DNA of 64,000 nt, taken from an uncultured Chlorobiota bacterium (lineage in GTDB: Bacteria > Bacteroidota > Ignavibacteria > UBA10030 > UBA6906). The position numbers and the translations under genes were made by a program. The stretch spans positions 248,001-312,000 of the forward strand of contig CAADGV010000007.1 in assembly GCA_900696645.1 (NCBI GenBank), given 5' to 3'. Shown here piece after piece: positions 9,544-18,546 of this stretch (within the stretch, counting starts at the first letter, position 1; every line of letters starts with the position of its first letter). Below the pieces are notes generated by a model. The model worked only from the letters and a program-made list of their open reading frames with translations, had not been told where the DNA came from and did not search any database.

Positions 9544-12057
9544 ATGAGATTCATGAATTCGATCTGCTGGGTTGTTAGCCTAATCTTTCTTCTCCTTCCA
9601 ACCGTTGCGGTGTCACAGCCCGTGTCGGGAACGATTGCCGGCAAGGTCCTTCTTCCCAATGAAGACGGTGCGCCAAATGCAATCGTTACTCTTGAGGATA
9701 CACGACTTGGCGCTGCGACGACTGAAACCGGGTCGTTCGTGATTGAAGATGTTCCACCGGGAACGTACAGGCTCAAAGTGAGATTGATCGGGTATGACCA
9801 GGGCGAACTTGCTGTTGTACGTGTCCGGGCAAACGAAACCACGACTGTTGCCGTGACCCTACGCGAGAATGAAATTGAGCTTGCTCAGATACTCATCACA
9901 GCAAGTAGAAGACAAGCCGCCGAGGATACGCGACCAAGCGTGACTTCCATGACGCCCAAAGACGCGAAGTACCTTCCGGGCGCTGCGGAAGATGTGTTGC
10001 GTGGTTTACAGGCGCTGCCGGGTGTTACCAGCGTCAGTGATTTCTCGTCCCAACTCGTTGTACGCGGGTCGGGCCCCGATCAGAATCTGATTATGATTGA
10101 TGGATTCGAGGTCATCAATCCGTACCGGCTCTACGGGGTTGTTTCGATGTTCAATCCTGAAACGGTAAGCGATATCAGTTTGCAAACAGGCGGGTTTGCG
10201 GCGCAATATGGCGACCGGCTTTCTGCAGTGATTGATGTGAAGAACCGTGAAGGACGTGGCGACGTGCCGCTGGCCGCAAAGCTTAATTTCAGTCTCACCA
10301 ACATGAACGTAATCCTCGAAGGCGCCTTACCGTTCGACGGGTCGTCGTATCTTCTCTCTCTCCGGAGAACATACTACGATCTCATCCTCGGTCCGGTTCT
10401 CAAGAGGAACAAACTTGTGGACGGCGATGTTGCATTACCGAATTTTCGTGACTTGCAGTTTCGGGCAAGCATGCCTTTCGGAGAATCGAACAAGATCATT
10501 CTCAATGCGCTTACATCGCGTGACGGCGTCTCTCTCATTTCCGGAGCCGAACGTGATCGCGCCGACAGCGTGAGCTTCTTTGATGAATCCTATAACTCAA
10601 TGGTTGGCGCAACCTGGCAGTTCAATCCCGACAAGAACCTGATTGTCAACACGCAGCTTTCGTACTATCAGAACAGAGGAGCAGGCGCTTTCGATGGCAC
10701 GTTTGTCGATCCTTCGCAGAACTCCGGCAGTATCGGAAGGGGCGACACGCTGAATCTGAGGTTCGTCCGGTTTGCGGTGGATTATGATTACATCTATACA
10801 AAAACCTCTGTGGCCCAGAGACTCTTCTGGAATTCCGGCAGTCACACAGTGGAGGGAGGGTACGGCGTTGATTTCCTTCGGACGGATTTCATCAGGTATT
10901 TTCAGATCGACAAGACGTTGAGAGACTTCATTGTCCAACGCGGGTTTGCCGTTCCGACGGACGAGACAGAGACAGTTCGTTACACTCGCTACAATGCGTT
11001 CTTACAGGATCGAATTTCAATTGATGATCGTCTGTTCATTCAGCCGGGTGTGAGGCTTGATGTGTATCCCTTCTTGAAAAAGACTGTACATGTGTCGCCC
11101 CGCATCAACATTTCCTACAAGCTGAATGAACTGACAACACTGCGTGCCGCGTACGGAACTTACTATCAATCGCCGGGAATGGAGAAGCAGAATTTTCAGG
11201 CTCCCATCACGTACAACAAGCAGGCATTTGCATCGCTTGTGCCGGAAGAAGCCCGGCATGTGATTCTTGGATTTGACAGAATGGTTTCGCCTGCGTGGCA
11301 ATTCAAACTGGAAGGATATTACAAGAGGTTCAGGAATGTGATTGCAGCGGAGAAGTTGACCGGCTCCCGGTGGTATTCCCAACCCACGGGCGACAGCGTC
11401 CGAAGCGTTCGCGGTTGGACGACCCCCGTCAAGATTCCCAGTGATTCCCTTACATCCGTTCCTGTCAATGATGCGACAGGCCGGTCCTACGGCTTTGAAG
11501 TGATGCTCCAGAAAATCAGCGGCCAGCCGACAGACAGGTTAGCTGGATGGGTGAGTTATGCGTTGTCGTATGCCGAACGTGACCGTGATGGAGTACGGTC
11601 GCCGTTTCTGTTCGATCAACGTCATGCAATGAATGTTGTTGGCAACTACCGGTTCGCTGATGCCTGGGATGTCGGCATACGGTACACGCTTCGCTCCGGC
11701 AGGCCGTACGCAATCGCATTGGGCGTCAAACCGAGAGTCGTTGTGGCAACAATCAACGGCGTCGAAACTCCGGTATTGCAAACCGATTCGCGGGAAAGGG
11801 TTGTTCTTGATGTTGATTACGAACGCGACAGGTTCTCAGGCAGACTCGATCTGTATCAATCACTTGATGTCCGACTGACAACATATCCCTCGTGGTGGGG
11901 TTTGCGGTGGGCGTTTTATCTGGATGTGCAGAACGTGCTCAACAGAAAGAACGTTCAAAACCAGAACTACTTTGTTGACGAATCGGGCTCTCTGCGCACG
12001 CGAACACTAAACGGCATTCCGATCTTTCCCTCGCTCGGATTCAGCATCAATTTCTGA
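9544..12057 (+). CDS. TonB-dependent outer-membrane receptor with carboxypeptidase-regulatory-like domain
   Basis: An 837-residue outer-membrane protein. A signal peptide (about 1-25, ending AVSQP) is followed by a carboxypeptidase regulatory-like domain (GTIAGKVLLP to about 110), a TonB plug near 130-240 with VVRGSGPDQNLIMIDG, and a long beta-barrel ending in the aromatic FSINF. It is expected to import a ligand using TonB energy; the ligand is unknown. The frame is open from 9463, but ATG 9544 (MRF) or 9553 gives a normal signal peptide; no convincing Shine-Dalgarno sequence separates them. It ends 135 bases before the M19 dipeptidase gene, and that spacer shows no clear hairpin. Confidence 0.88.
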   Translation: MRFMNSICWVVSLIFLLLPTVAVSQPVSGTIAGKVLLPNEDGAPNAIVTLEDTRLGAATTETGSFVIEDVPPGTYRLKVRLIGYDQGELAVVRVRANETTTVAVTLRENEIELAQILITASRRQAAEDTRPSVTSMTPKDAKYLPGAAEDVLRGLQALPGVTSVSDFSSQLVVRGSGPDQNLIMIDGFEVINPYRLYGVVSMFNPETVSDISLQTGGFAAQYGDRLSAVIDVKNREGRGDVPLAAKLNFSLTNMNVILEGALPFDGSSYLLSLRRTYYDLILGPVLKRNKLVDGDVALPNFRDLQFRASMPFGESNKIILNALTSRDGVSLISGAERDRADSVSFFDESYNSMVGATWQFNPDKNLIVNTQLSYYQNRGAGAFDGTFVDPSQNSGSIGRGDTLNLRFVRFAVDYDYIYTKTSVAQRLFWNSGSHTVEGGYGVDFLRTDFIRYFQIDKTLRDFIVQRGFAVPTDETETVRYTRYNAFLQDRISIDDRLFIQPGVRLDVYPFLKKTVHVSPRINISYKLNELTTLRAAYGTYYQSPGMEKQNFQAPITYNKQAFASLVPEEARHVILGFDRMVSPAWQFKLEGYYKRFRNVIAAEKLTGSRWYSQPTGDSVRSVRGWTTPVKIPSDSLTSVPVNDATGRSYGFEVMLQKISGQPTDRLAGWVSYALSYAERDRDGVRSPFLFDQRHAMNVVGNYRFADAWDVGIRYTLRSGRPYAIALGVKPRVVVATINGVETPVLQTDSRERVVLDVDYERDRFSGRLDLYQSLDVRLTTYPSWWGLRWAFYLDVQNVLNRKNVQNQNYFVDESGSLRTRTLNGIPIFPSLGFSINF

Positions 12058-12192
12058 AGCACTCGCACGAATGCGGTGTTGCTTCATCTGCTGCAAATTT
12101 CTACCTTTGAACAGCAAAATTCCGGGTTCGTCCGCCTGCGCCGAAGATCATCAACCTAACTCACGTTTTCTCACATATTTCGGAGAGAGAAA

Positions 12193-13413
12193 TTGTACCT
12201 GAAGATTCTTGCCATTCTGTTGATATCGTTTGTTGTCACGGTATGTTCTGATTCAAAGAAAGAAATTCAATCCGAGGCAGCACAATCCGGTACAGAGCCT
12301 GCGTCCCCGTTTCTCATTGTTGATACGCACGTTGATGTTCCGTATCGCCTTCAGGAGAAAATGGAGGATATTTCCGTTCGGACACCCGGAGGCGATTTCG
12401 ATTATCCGCGTGCCAAAGAAGGCGGATTGAACGTTCCGTTTATGTCCATCTACGTTCCGGCATCGTATGAAGAGAAGGGGGGCGGCAAGAAGTTTGCAGA
12501 CCGGCTGATTGATATGGTGGAGAAGTTCGCAACCGACGCGCCAGACAAGTTCGCGGTTGCGCATTCCGTTGCAGACGTCAGAAAACATGTGTCGAACGGG
12601 CTCATAGCCCTTGCGATGGGGATGGAAAACGGAACGCCGATTGAAGGAAAACTGGAGAATCTTAGACATTTTCATCGACGGGGAATCCGGTACATCACGC
12701 TTGCGCATTCACGCAACAATCACATTTGCGATTCGTCGTACGATCCAAAACGAACGTGGAATGGTTTGAGCCCGTTCGGAAAGCAGGTTGTTGAAGAGAT
12801 GAACCGTCTCGGCATCATGATCGACGTATCGCATATTTCCGACAGCGCTTTCTATCAAGTTCTCCGGTATACAAAGGGGCCGGTGATAGCATCGCATTCA
12901 TCGTGCAGGCATTTCACGCCGGGATGGGAACGCAACATGAGCGATGAGATGATAGTTGCATTGGCAAAGAACGGCGGAGTTATCCAGATCAATTTCGGAT
13001 CGGAGTTTCTGCGGGATGATGTTCGTAAGCGGTCGGAGGAACGCCGTACAGCGCTGAACAAATACTACGAAGAACACAAGCTCAAGCGAACAGATGCTGA
13101 GGCTGTCGCTTACGCAAGAAAATTCAGGGAAGAAAATCCGCCCTTGTTTGCCGATGTTACGGATGTAGTGGCTCACATCGATCATGTTGTCAAACTCGTC
13201 GGCGTTGATTATGTCGGCCTCGGCTCCGATTTCGATGGTGTCGGCGACTCGCTTCCGACCGGATTGAAGGATGTTTCCCAGTATCCCAACCTTATCGGTG
13301 AGCTTCGAAAGTCAGGATATTCCGAAACGGACATCAGAAAGATTTGCGGAGAGAACACAATGCGCGTATGGTCGGAAGTGGAGGCTCTGGCACGTTCGCT
13401 TCAATCCCGATAG
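12193..13413 (+). CDS. Membrane-type dipeptidase (M19 / renal dipeptidase family)
   Basis: A 406-residue metal-dependent dipeptidase. The binuclear zinc site is seen as DTHVD (44-48; His46, Asp48), Glu in MGMENGTP near 144, DVSH near 211 and ASHS near 234. The family signature GLGSDFDG and C-terminal GENTMRVW are present. The N-terminus is hydrophobic and has Cys18 in VTVC, an imperfect lipobox, so it is exported and perhaps lipid-anchored. The start is TTG 12193, supported by GGAGAGAG at 12182-12189. Such enzymes cleave dipeptides, including those with D-residues. Confidence 0.9.
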   Translation: MYLKILAILLISFVVTVCSDSKKEIQSEAAQSGTEPASPFLIVDTHVDVPYRLQEKMEDISVRTPGGDFDYPRAKEGGLNVPFMSIYVPASYEEKGGGKKFADRLIDMVEKFATDAPDKFAVAHSVADVRKHVSNGLIALAMGMENGTPIEGKLENLRHFHRRGIRYITLAHSRNNHICDSSYDPKRTWNGLSPFGKQVVEEMNRLGIMIDVSHISDSAFYQVLRYTKGPVIASHSSCRHFTPGWERNMSDEMIVALAKNGGVIQINFGSEFLRDDVRKRSEERRTALNKYYEEHKLKRTDAEAVAYARKFREENPPLFADVTDVVAHIDHVVKLVGVDYVGLGSDFDGVGDSLPTGLKDVSQYPNLIGELRKSGYSETDIRKICGENTMRVWSEVEALARSLQSR

Positions 13414-13419
13414 CGTGAT

Positions 13420-14994
13420 GTGAAAACACCTGCAAACCCTGCACGCCTTGCAATAATCCTGCTGTTGCTGGTTCTTGTGCCTGCACTGATGTTCACAGTA
13501 TACGAACTGACATCTCTCAGCACGACGGAACAGTTGCTGGACGAAATCTACACACGCCAGCTTGACGCGATTCTTTTTTCCGTAAACCAACATGCCTGGG
13601 ATGTTGTCAACAGTTGGGCGAATACAGTTGCGCAACGCCTCGAAAGCAGTCCGGATTCAGTGCTTCGCTTGCTTGGCACGCAGGAATCCGCAGTAACGGC
13701 ACTGTTCTATGCAGACTCCCTCGGCAGAATTCTTCATCTCTCACGCAAAGCCGACAGTTCAATGAGGCAGCTTGTAGATTCTGCTGATCTTGCCGGCGTG
13801 CTTTCCCGCCAATCAGAGTATTTCCAACGACTTACGCGCTACGTCAGAAGCGGCTACCGGAAGCTTGAACCGATCAATGCGGAAAACCCACGATGGAATA
13901 AGCAACACGTTATTGTAGCGTTTGCGCTGCCGGAACAACAAGAAGCATTGACAGCCGGTTTCGTAATTCATGCTGACGCGTTTATTCGAATGGTGATCGG
14001 CCCTAAACTTCTTGATGTTGCAGGAAACGAATTTGTACTGGGTGTTCTTGCAAAGGAGAACGCAGAGCCTATTGCCAGCACGAGCCCCGTTTCTGCCGCG
14101 GAACTTAAGCAGCAAAGGAGTCTGTGGCTTTTTCCGGATCATAGGCTGGGCATCCGTTTGAAGGGAACAACTGTTGCGGATATTGTCCGTGGGAGAACTA
14201 CGCAGAACACTATTCTCATCATCCTTCTCAATCTCGTCTTGCTTGCCGGAGTGTGGTTTGTGTACAGAACGGTTCGTCGTGAGATGGAACTCGTCCGGCT
14301 GAAGTCGGATTTTGTTTCGAATGTTTCTCACGAATTGCGGACGCCGCTTGCACTGATTCGCATGTTTGCGGAAACCCTGGAGATGGGGAGAATTCGAGGC
14401 GATGAGAAGAAAATGGAGTACTACAGCACGATCGTGAAGGAATCGGAACGGTTGACGCGACTTGTAAACAACATCCTCGACTTCTCCAGAATGGAGGCGG
14501 GCAAGAAGCAGTACAACTTCGGGGAAACCGACATTAATACTGTTGTTGATAGTGTGGTCAATACATACAGTTACCATCTGCAGAATCATGGCATCGAGCC
14601 GGTTGTCCGCCTTGCCGAAGGGCTGCCGGTCATTAAAGCAGACTCCGAGGCAGTAACGGAAGCCGTTATCAATCTGATTGATAATGCCATCAAGTACAGT
14701 AAAGATGAAAAGTTCCTGCGTCTTGAGACGAAGATGGTCAAGTCAGGGATTGCAGTCGAAGTTGAGGATCACGGTACCGGGATTGCAGCCGAACATCAGA
14801 AGAAAATCTTCGATACATTCTATCGTGTTTCGGCAGGACTCGTTCATAATACAAAGGGAAGCGGCCTCGGACTTTCTCTCGTGAAACATATTATGGACGC
14901 CCACGGCGGAAATGTACAGCTCGAAAGCACAGTCGGCAAGGGAAGCACGTTCAGGCTTGTGTTCCCGACAGAAACTTTCCAAACGAAAAACTGA
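13420..14994 (+). CDS. Membrane sensor histidine kinase
   Basis: A 524-residue inner-membrane kinase. Helix 1 (about 9-27) and helix 2 (about 263-283) frame an extracytoplasmic sensor of about 235 residues with no recognised fold. The HisKA domain has the phospho-acceptor in VSHELRTP (near 304). The HATPase domain shows an N-box (LIDNAIKYS), G1 (DHGTGIA), an F-box (KIFDTFYR) and G2 (GSGLGLSL). The start is GTG 13420; the ATG two bases earlier hits an immediate stop. It is followed after 9 bases by its probable partner response regulator. The genes next downstream encode secreted proteins of unknown role. Confidence 0.92.
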   Translation: MKTPANPARLAIILLLLVLVPALMFTVYELTSLSTTEQLLDEIYTRQLDAILFSVNQHAWDVVNSWANTVAQRLESSPDSVLRLLGTQESAVTALFYADSLGRILHLSRKADSSMRQLVDSADLAGVLSRQSEYFQRLTRYVRSGYRKLEPINAENPRWNKQHVIVAFALPEQQEALTAGFVIHADAFIRMVIGPKLLDVAGNEFVLGVLAKENAEPIASTSPVSAAELKQQRSLWLFPDHRLGIRLKGTTVADIVRGRTTQNTILIILLNLVLLAGVWFVYRTVRREMELVRLKSDFVSNVSHELRTPLALIRMFAETLEMGRIRGDEKKMEYYSTIVKESERLTRLVNNILDFSRMEAGKKQYNFGETDINTVVDSVVNTYSYHLQNHGIEPVVRLAEGLPVIKADSEAVTEAVINLIDNAIKYSKDEKFLRLETKMVKSGIAVEVEDHGTGIAAEHQKKIFDTFYRVSAGLVHNTKGSGLGLSLVKHIMDAHGGNVQLESTVGKGSTFRLVFPTETFQTKN

Positions 14995-15003
14995 ATCACA
15001 ATC

Positions 15004-15687
15004 ATGACAAAAATTCTTGTTGTTGAAGACGAACCGACGATGCAAGTCGGCCTGAAAGACAATCTCGAATTTGAAGGATACGACGTGAACGTCGTGAATA
15101 ACGGGAAGTCGGGATTGGATGAACTCACGAACAACACGTATGATCTTGTTGTGCTCGATGTGATGCTTCCACAGATGTCCGGCTTTGATGTATTGAGAAA
15201 AGCCCGTGAAAAGGGGGTCGGTACGCCGGTCATCATGTTGACGGCGAAGGGGGAAGAGATCGACAAGGTTCTTGGCTTGGAACTCGGTGCCGATGACTAC
15301 GTTACGAAACCGTTCAGCCTCCGCGAGTTGATTGCCCGCGTGAAAGCAGTATTACGAAGGCAACAATCAGGCGGTCAGGCTTCTTCTGTTCGGATGAAGC
15401 TCGGTGACGCGGAAATTGATTTCTCAGCATACACCGCAACACGCGGCGGCAAAGAAGTTGCGATGACCCCGAAGGAATTCGACATCTTGAACTTCCTCTG
15501 GCAGCATCGCAACACTGTGGTTAGCCGCGATCAACTCCTCACAAATGTGTGGGGATATGATGAATCTATCAGTACGCGCACGGTTGATAATTTTGTTCTC
15601 AAGCTGCGCCAAAAACTTGAAACCGATCCGGCGCATCCCCGACACATCATCACCATTCACGGGACAGGATATAAGCTGATTGTGTAA
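15004..15687 (+). CDS. OmpR/PhoB-family response regulator
   Basis: A 227-residue DNA-binding regulator. The receiver domain has Glu8-Asp9, phospho-acceptor Asp52 in VLDVMLP and Lys102 in TKPF. The C-terminal winged helix (about 130-225) contains MTPKEFDIL, NVWGYD and TVDNFVLKLRQKL. It pairs with the kinase just upstream. A repeated GACAT-type motif lies 43 bases after its stop and again ahead of the second downstream gene, and is a candidate binding site. Confidence 0.94.
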   Translation: MTKILVVEDEPTMQVGLKDNLEFEGYDVNVVNNGKSGLDELTNNTYDLVVLDVMLPQMSGFDVLRKAREKGVGTPVIMLTAKGEEIDKVLGLELGADDYVTKPFSLRELIARVKAVLRRQQSGGQASSVRMKLGDAEIDFSAYTATRGGKEVAMTPKEFDILNFLWQHRNTVVSRDQLLTNVWGYDESISTRTVDNFVLKLRQKLETDPAHPRHIITIHGTGYKLIV

Positions 15688-15729
15688 GAAACAGCAATCC
15701 GTTGCATCATCACATCCTGTTTCAGTCGT

Positions 15730-15780
15730 GACATTCTTTTACAATTGCTGACGCTGTTTGGACATCTTCCACAATTCCTG
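15730..15780 (+). promoter_or_regulatory. Two phased copies of a GACAT...ACAAT motif upstream of the 147-residue secreted protein gene
   Basis: GACATTCTTTTACAATTGCT begins at 15730 and GACATCTTCCACAATTCCTG begins at 15761. They are 31 bases apart, about three helical turns. A third copy is at 16293, ahead of the next gene. The repeats lie about 110 and 79 bases before ATG 15840. Repeated, in-phase sites are what an OmpR-type regulator would use, and such a regulator is encoded immediately upstream; this link is inference. The coding start has its own AAGGAGG at 15829-15835. Confidence 0.5.
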
Positions 15781-15839
15781 CCCGTAGATTAGGGCAGAGT
15801 TTCCAAGTAAGCAATTCACCAAACCCCAAGGAGGATGTC

Positions 15840-16283
15840 ATGAAAACGAACAAGATAGCCTACGCAGTGTTGGTAATCTCAACACTTTCAGTTGCAGCCT
15901 TTTCCCAGACTAATTCCAACTCGTACTTCTCAGTGCCGAATTCTATCCGAGAATCGAATCTGTCGAAGGCCGAGAAGCAGTATTTCAGTTGCCTGAAATC
16001 GGTTAACGACGGCGTTGTTGAGTCTGCACTTGCCCACGTTGCAATGCTGAAACTGATGAACCCGGACAGGGATTTTGCATCGGTTGCACCCGTGGTTGAT
16101 ATGGTTGCCGGCAAAAACTCATCTCCGGAGATTCGCTACAAGGCTTATCTGGTAAGCAATGTACTCCGGAATCCCGAATTGTTCTCCGGGGATACGCGGA
16201 CAGACTATGAGTCGCCGGACGAGTTGTTTTCTGTGTTGGCAAGCAGAATGAGCGCCTTGATAGCCAGCTCGATCGAGAAGTAG
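15840..16283 (+). CDS. Secreted protein of unknown function (147 residues)
   Basis: The protein has a clear signal peptide (about 1-22, MKTNKIAY... ending AAFSQ) and a mature part of about 125 residues, predicted mainly helical, with one cysteine in YFSCLKS. No family is recognised. A very good Shine-Dalgarno sequence, AAGGAGG, precedes the ATG by 4 bases, suggesting strong translation. It lies after a two-component system and is preceded by two copies of the GACAT motif, so it may be a regulated envelope protein. Confidence 0.75.
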   Translation: MKTNKIAYAVLVISTLSVAAFSQTNSNSYFSVPNSIRESNLSKAEKQYFSCLKSVNDGVVESALAHVAMLKLMNPDRDFASVAPVVDMVAGKNSSPEIRYKAYLVSNVLRNPELFSGDTRTDYESPDELFSVLASRMSALIASSIEK

Positions 16284-16292
16284 GTTGTTGGT

Positions 16293-16313
16293 GACATCTT
16301 TTTACAATCAATG
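16293..16313 (+). promoter_or_regulatory. Third copy of the GACAT...ACAAT motif
   Basis: GACATCTTTTTACAATCAAT begins at 16293. The wider match to the first copy covers 20 of 25 bases (15728-15752 against 16291-16315). It lies 107 bases before ATG 16400, almost the same offset as the first copy before ATG 15840, which points to shared control of the two genes. Confidence 0.45.
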
Positions 16314-16399
16314 ACCGGAAAGCGACACCCCTATGTCTGAAATATTGTATCATTCTAATAACCGAATTGACGTACAAGCAGATAGAATCTGAAACCATC

Positions 16400-17437
16400 A
16401 TGAAGTGGAAGATCATATACGGATCGATTTGTTTCTTGATACTCACGCTCACAACGGCGAACACTCATGCACAAGAGGTTCGACTACTTCATGACTTGAG
16501 GGGGAACTGGAAGTTCGAGTTGGGTGATGCAAAACAGCGGGCAGAGACTGCATTTGATGATAGTAAGTGGGAAACAATTTACGCTCCGGCAAAGTGGGAA
16601 GATGAAGGTTTTCCGGGGTATGACGGATATGCCTGGTATCGTAAGCGCTTCCGGGCAGAAGCGGATTGGAAAGACAAGTCGCTGTATCTTCGTCTCGGAC
16701 GCATTGACGATGTTGATCAGGTGTATGTGAACGGAAAGTTCGTCGGATCAACGGGGGCTTTTCCTCCGGCGTACGAAACGGCATACTATACGGAACGCGA
16801 GTACTATCTTCCGACGTCCTACTTGAACATTGCCGGTGAAAATGTGATTGCCGTTCGTGTGTACGATGATCAACTCGGCGGCGGCATGTATGAAGGAAGG
16901 CTGGGGATATACGAAGACGTTGCAGCGCTGACACCTGAGATTCAGCTTGAGGGTGAATGGCGATTCCTGACGGGAGATGATATGTCGTGGAAGGATGCAC
17001 ACTTCAACGATAACGGCTGGCCAAGAATCAACGTACCGGGATTTTGGGAGCCTCAAGGCTATGCAGATTACGACGGATATGCATGGTACAGAGTACGTTT
17101 TCGTGTTCCAACGGGAATGGGCGGCAAGCGGCTGATACTCTTACTCGGAATGATTGACGATTTCGACGAGACGTATCTCAACGGCAAGCTCGTCGGCAAA
17201 ACGGGTACGATGGGTGAGAACGTTCGCAATTCAAATGCCTGGCAGGAGATGCGTTCCTACACAATTCCCTCCGGCACTCTCATCGAAGGTGGAGAAAATG
17301 TCCTCGCTGTTCGTGTGTTTGATGGCTACAGGGATGGAGGAATATACCGGGGCCCGATTGGTATCGTTACCAGGGAGAAATATATGAAGTGGAGAAATTC
17401 GTCAAAGCGAGATTGGTTTGATTGGATTTTCAGATGA
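16400..17437 (+). CDS. Secreted protein made of two tandem galactose-binding-like (GH2 N-terminal type) domains
   Basis: A 345-residue exported protein. The signal peptide (about 1-25) ends NTHAQ. It is followed by two homologous jelly-roll domains of about 150 residues, each with the pattern G-x-W-(K/R)-F ... YDGYAWYR ... LRLG/LLLG ... VNGK/LNGK ... GENV(I/L)AVRV. This is the sugar-binding domain usually found at the N-terminus of GH2 glycosidases, but no catalytic barrel follows. It may bind glycans or act as a wall or surface adaptor; enzymatic activity is not supported. ATG 16400 is chosen over an upstream TTG because it opens the signal peptide. Confidence 0.75.
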   Translation: MKWKIIYGSICFLILTLTTANTHAQEVRLLHDLRGNWKFELGDAKQRAETAFDDSKWETIYAPAKWEDEGFPGYDGYAWYRKRFRAEADWKDKSLYLRLGRIDDVDQVYVNGKFVGSTGAFPPAYETAYYTEREYYLPTSYLNIAGENVIAVRVYDDQLGGGMYEGRLGIYEDVAALTPEIQLEGEWRFLTGDDMSWKDAHFNDNGWPRINVPGFWEPQGYADYDGYAWYRVRFRVPTGMGGKRLILLLGMIDDFDETYLNGKLVGKTGTMGENVRNSNAWQEMRSYTIPSGTLIEGGENVLAVRVFDGYRDGGIYRGPIGIVTREKYMKWRNSSKRDWFDWIFR

Positions 17438-17445
17438 ATGACGGA

Positions 17446-18402
17446 TTATCTCATAACCATCTGAAATGTTCCCGCCATTTCCATAAGATATGCAACGCCG
17501 AGATGTAGAATGACTCCGCCATAGATTGAGTTTGTTCGATATGAGATAACACCTAAAACCATCCCTCCAACAATCGATCCGATAGCCTCTCCCATCGGCT
17601 TCTGAAAATGAATGAATGCATACACTACCACCATCGGCAGAATCGCCCCCGAACCGAGGTAGCGGACAAACGCCATTACCAGAAATCCCCGAAAAATCAA
17701 TTCTACAAAAATAAAATCCACTCCGTAGCAAACCTCAAAGAATCCGACAAGCAAGGCCTTCTCTATGCCGACGGCATTTGCAGGCAATCCGAACTTGAAC
17801 CTGGGATAAGCCGACTGAAAGTCCGCGCCGAAGGAAGCAGCAAGAACTACCGGAACGAGAAAAAGCAATATGGCGAAGTATGTTTTCAGGTTGATGTTGG
17901 ATGAACTGAAACCATAGAAACGAGAACGAGTTCTATCGTTTACATACCAGTACAGGGCAAGCGGGATGATGATGCCAAGTCCCGGCAACAGGTTGGAGGC
18001 GTATCGCGCATAATACCAGAGATACGGCAGCGTGATTTCAGCAAACGATGACGGAGATTGTCTGACGACATATGCAGGAACGTTGTGCAGCGTGATGTAG
18101 AGAGCAAGCAAAGCAAAGCCAAATGTGGTAAGTAAATAGAAATTCTTCTCGCGCAAGAACGCCCGCTCACCTGCAAAAACTGCGTGCAAACAAACAGTCA
18201 CACCATAGGGGATGATGTAGAAGAGAAAGTAGAAAACAAACTGGTGAAACGGATGGGCCAGCGTTCGAAGGGCGGCAACTTCTGCATCAAGCCCATAGTT
18301 AATTGCAAAGCACAAAGCCAGAAAGATGCCGGTAGAGACAAACAGCCGGGCATTCCATTGTTCAGCGAAGTATTCCTGCAAATACGAGAAAATGCGTTTC
18401 AT
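17446..18402 (-). CDS. CPBP-family intramembrane protease (CAAX protease-like)
   Basis: A 318-residue membrane protein with about eight hydrophobic segments. The CPBP (Abi/CAAX, Rce1-like) signature is VELIFRG (233-239), His265 in AFIHFQ and His300 in VILHLG. The usual motif is EExxxR; here the first glutamate is Val233, while Glu234 and Arg238 are kept. The bases read GTA-GAA, with no sign of a frameshift. Either the residue is tolerated or catalytic activity is altered. The gene converges with the jelly-roll gene, 8 bases apart, with no obvious terminator between them. Confidence 0.82.
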   Translation of the reverse strand: MKRIFSYLQEYFAEQWNARLFVSTGIFLALCFAINYGLDAEVAALRTLAHPFHQFVFYFLFYIIPYGVTVCLHAVFAGERAFLREKNFYLLTTFGFALLALYITLHNVPAYVVRQSPSSFAEITLPYLWYYARYASNLLPGLGIIIPLALYWYVNDRTRSRFYGFSSSNINLKTYFAILLFLVPVVLAASFGADFQSAYPRFKFGLPANAVGIEKALLVGFFEVCYGVDFIFVELIFRGFLVMAFVRYLGSGAILPMVVVYAFIHFQKPMGEAIGSIVGGMVLGVISYRTNSIYGGVILHLGVAYLMEMAGTFQMVMR

Positions 18403-18546
18403 GTATCAGAGAACGTGTTATTCGGATGATTATGATGAACCATAATAATGAACGGCATGTCAAATTGAAAGCGGCATGATGCGATTTCCCTTTTCGTATG
18501 ATTTTGTTATCTTGTGTCAGCGCAATTCATCCGGTTTGCTGCTTTC

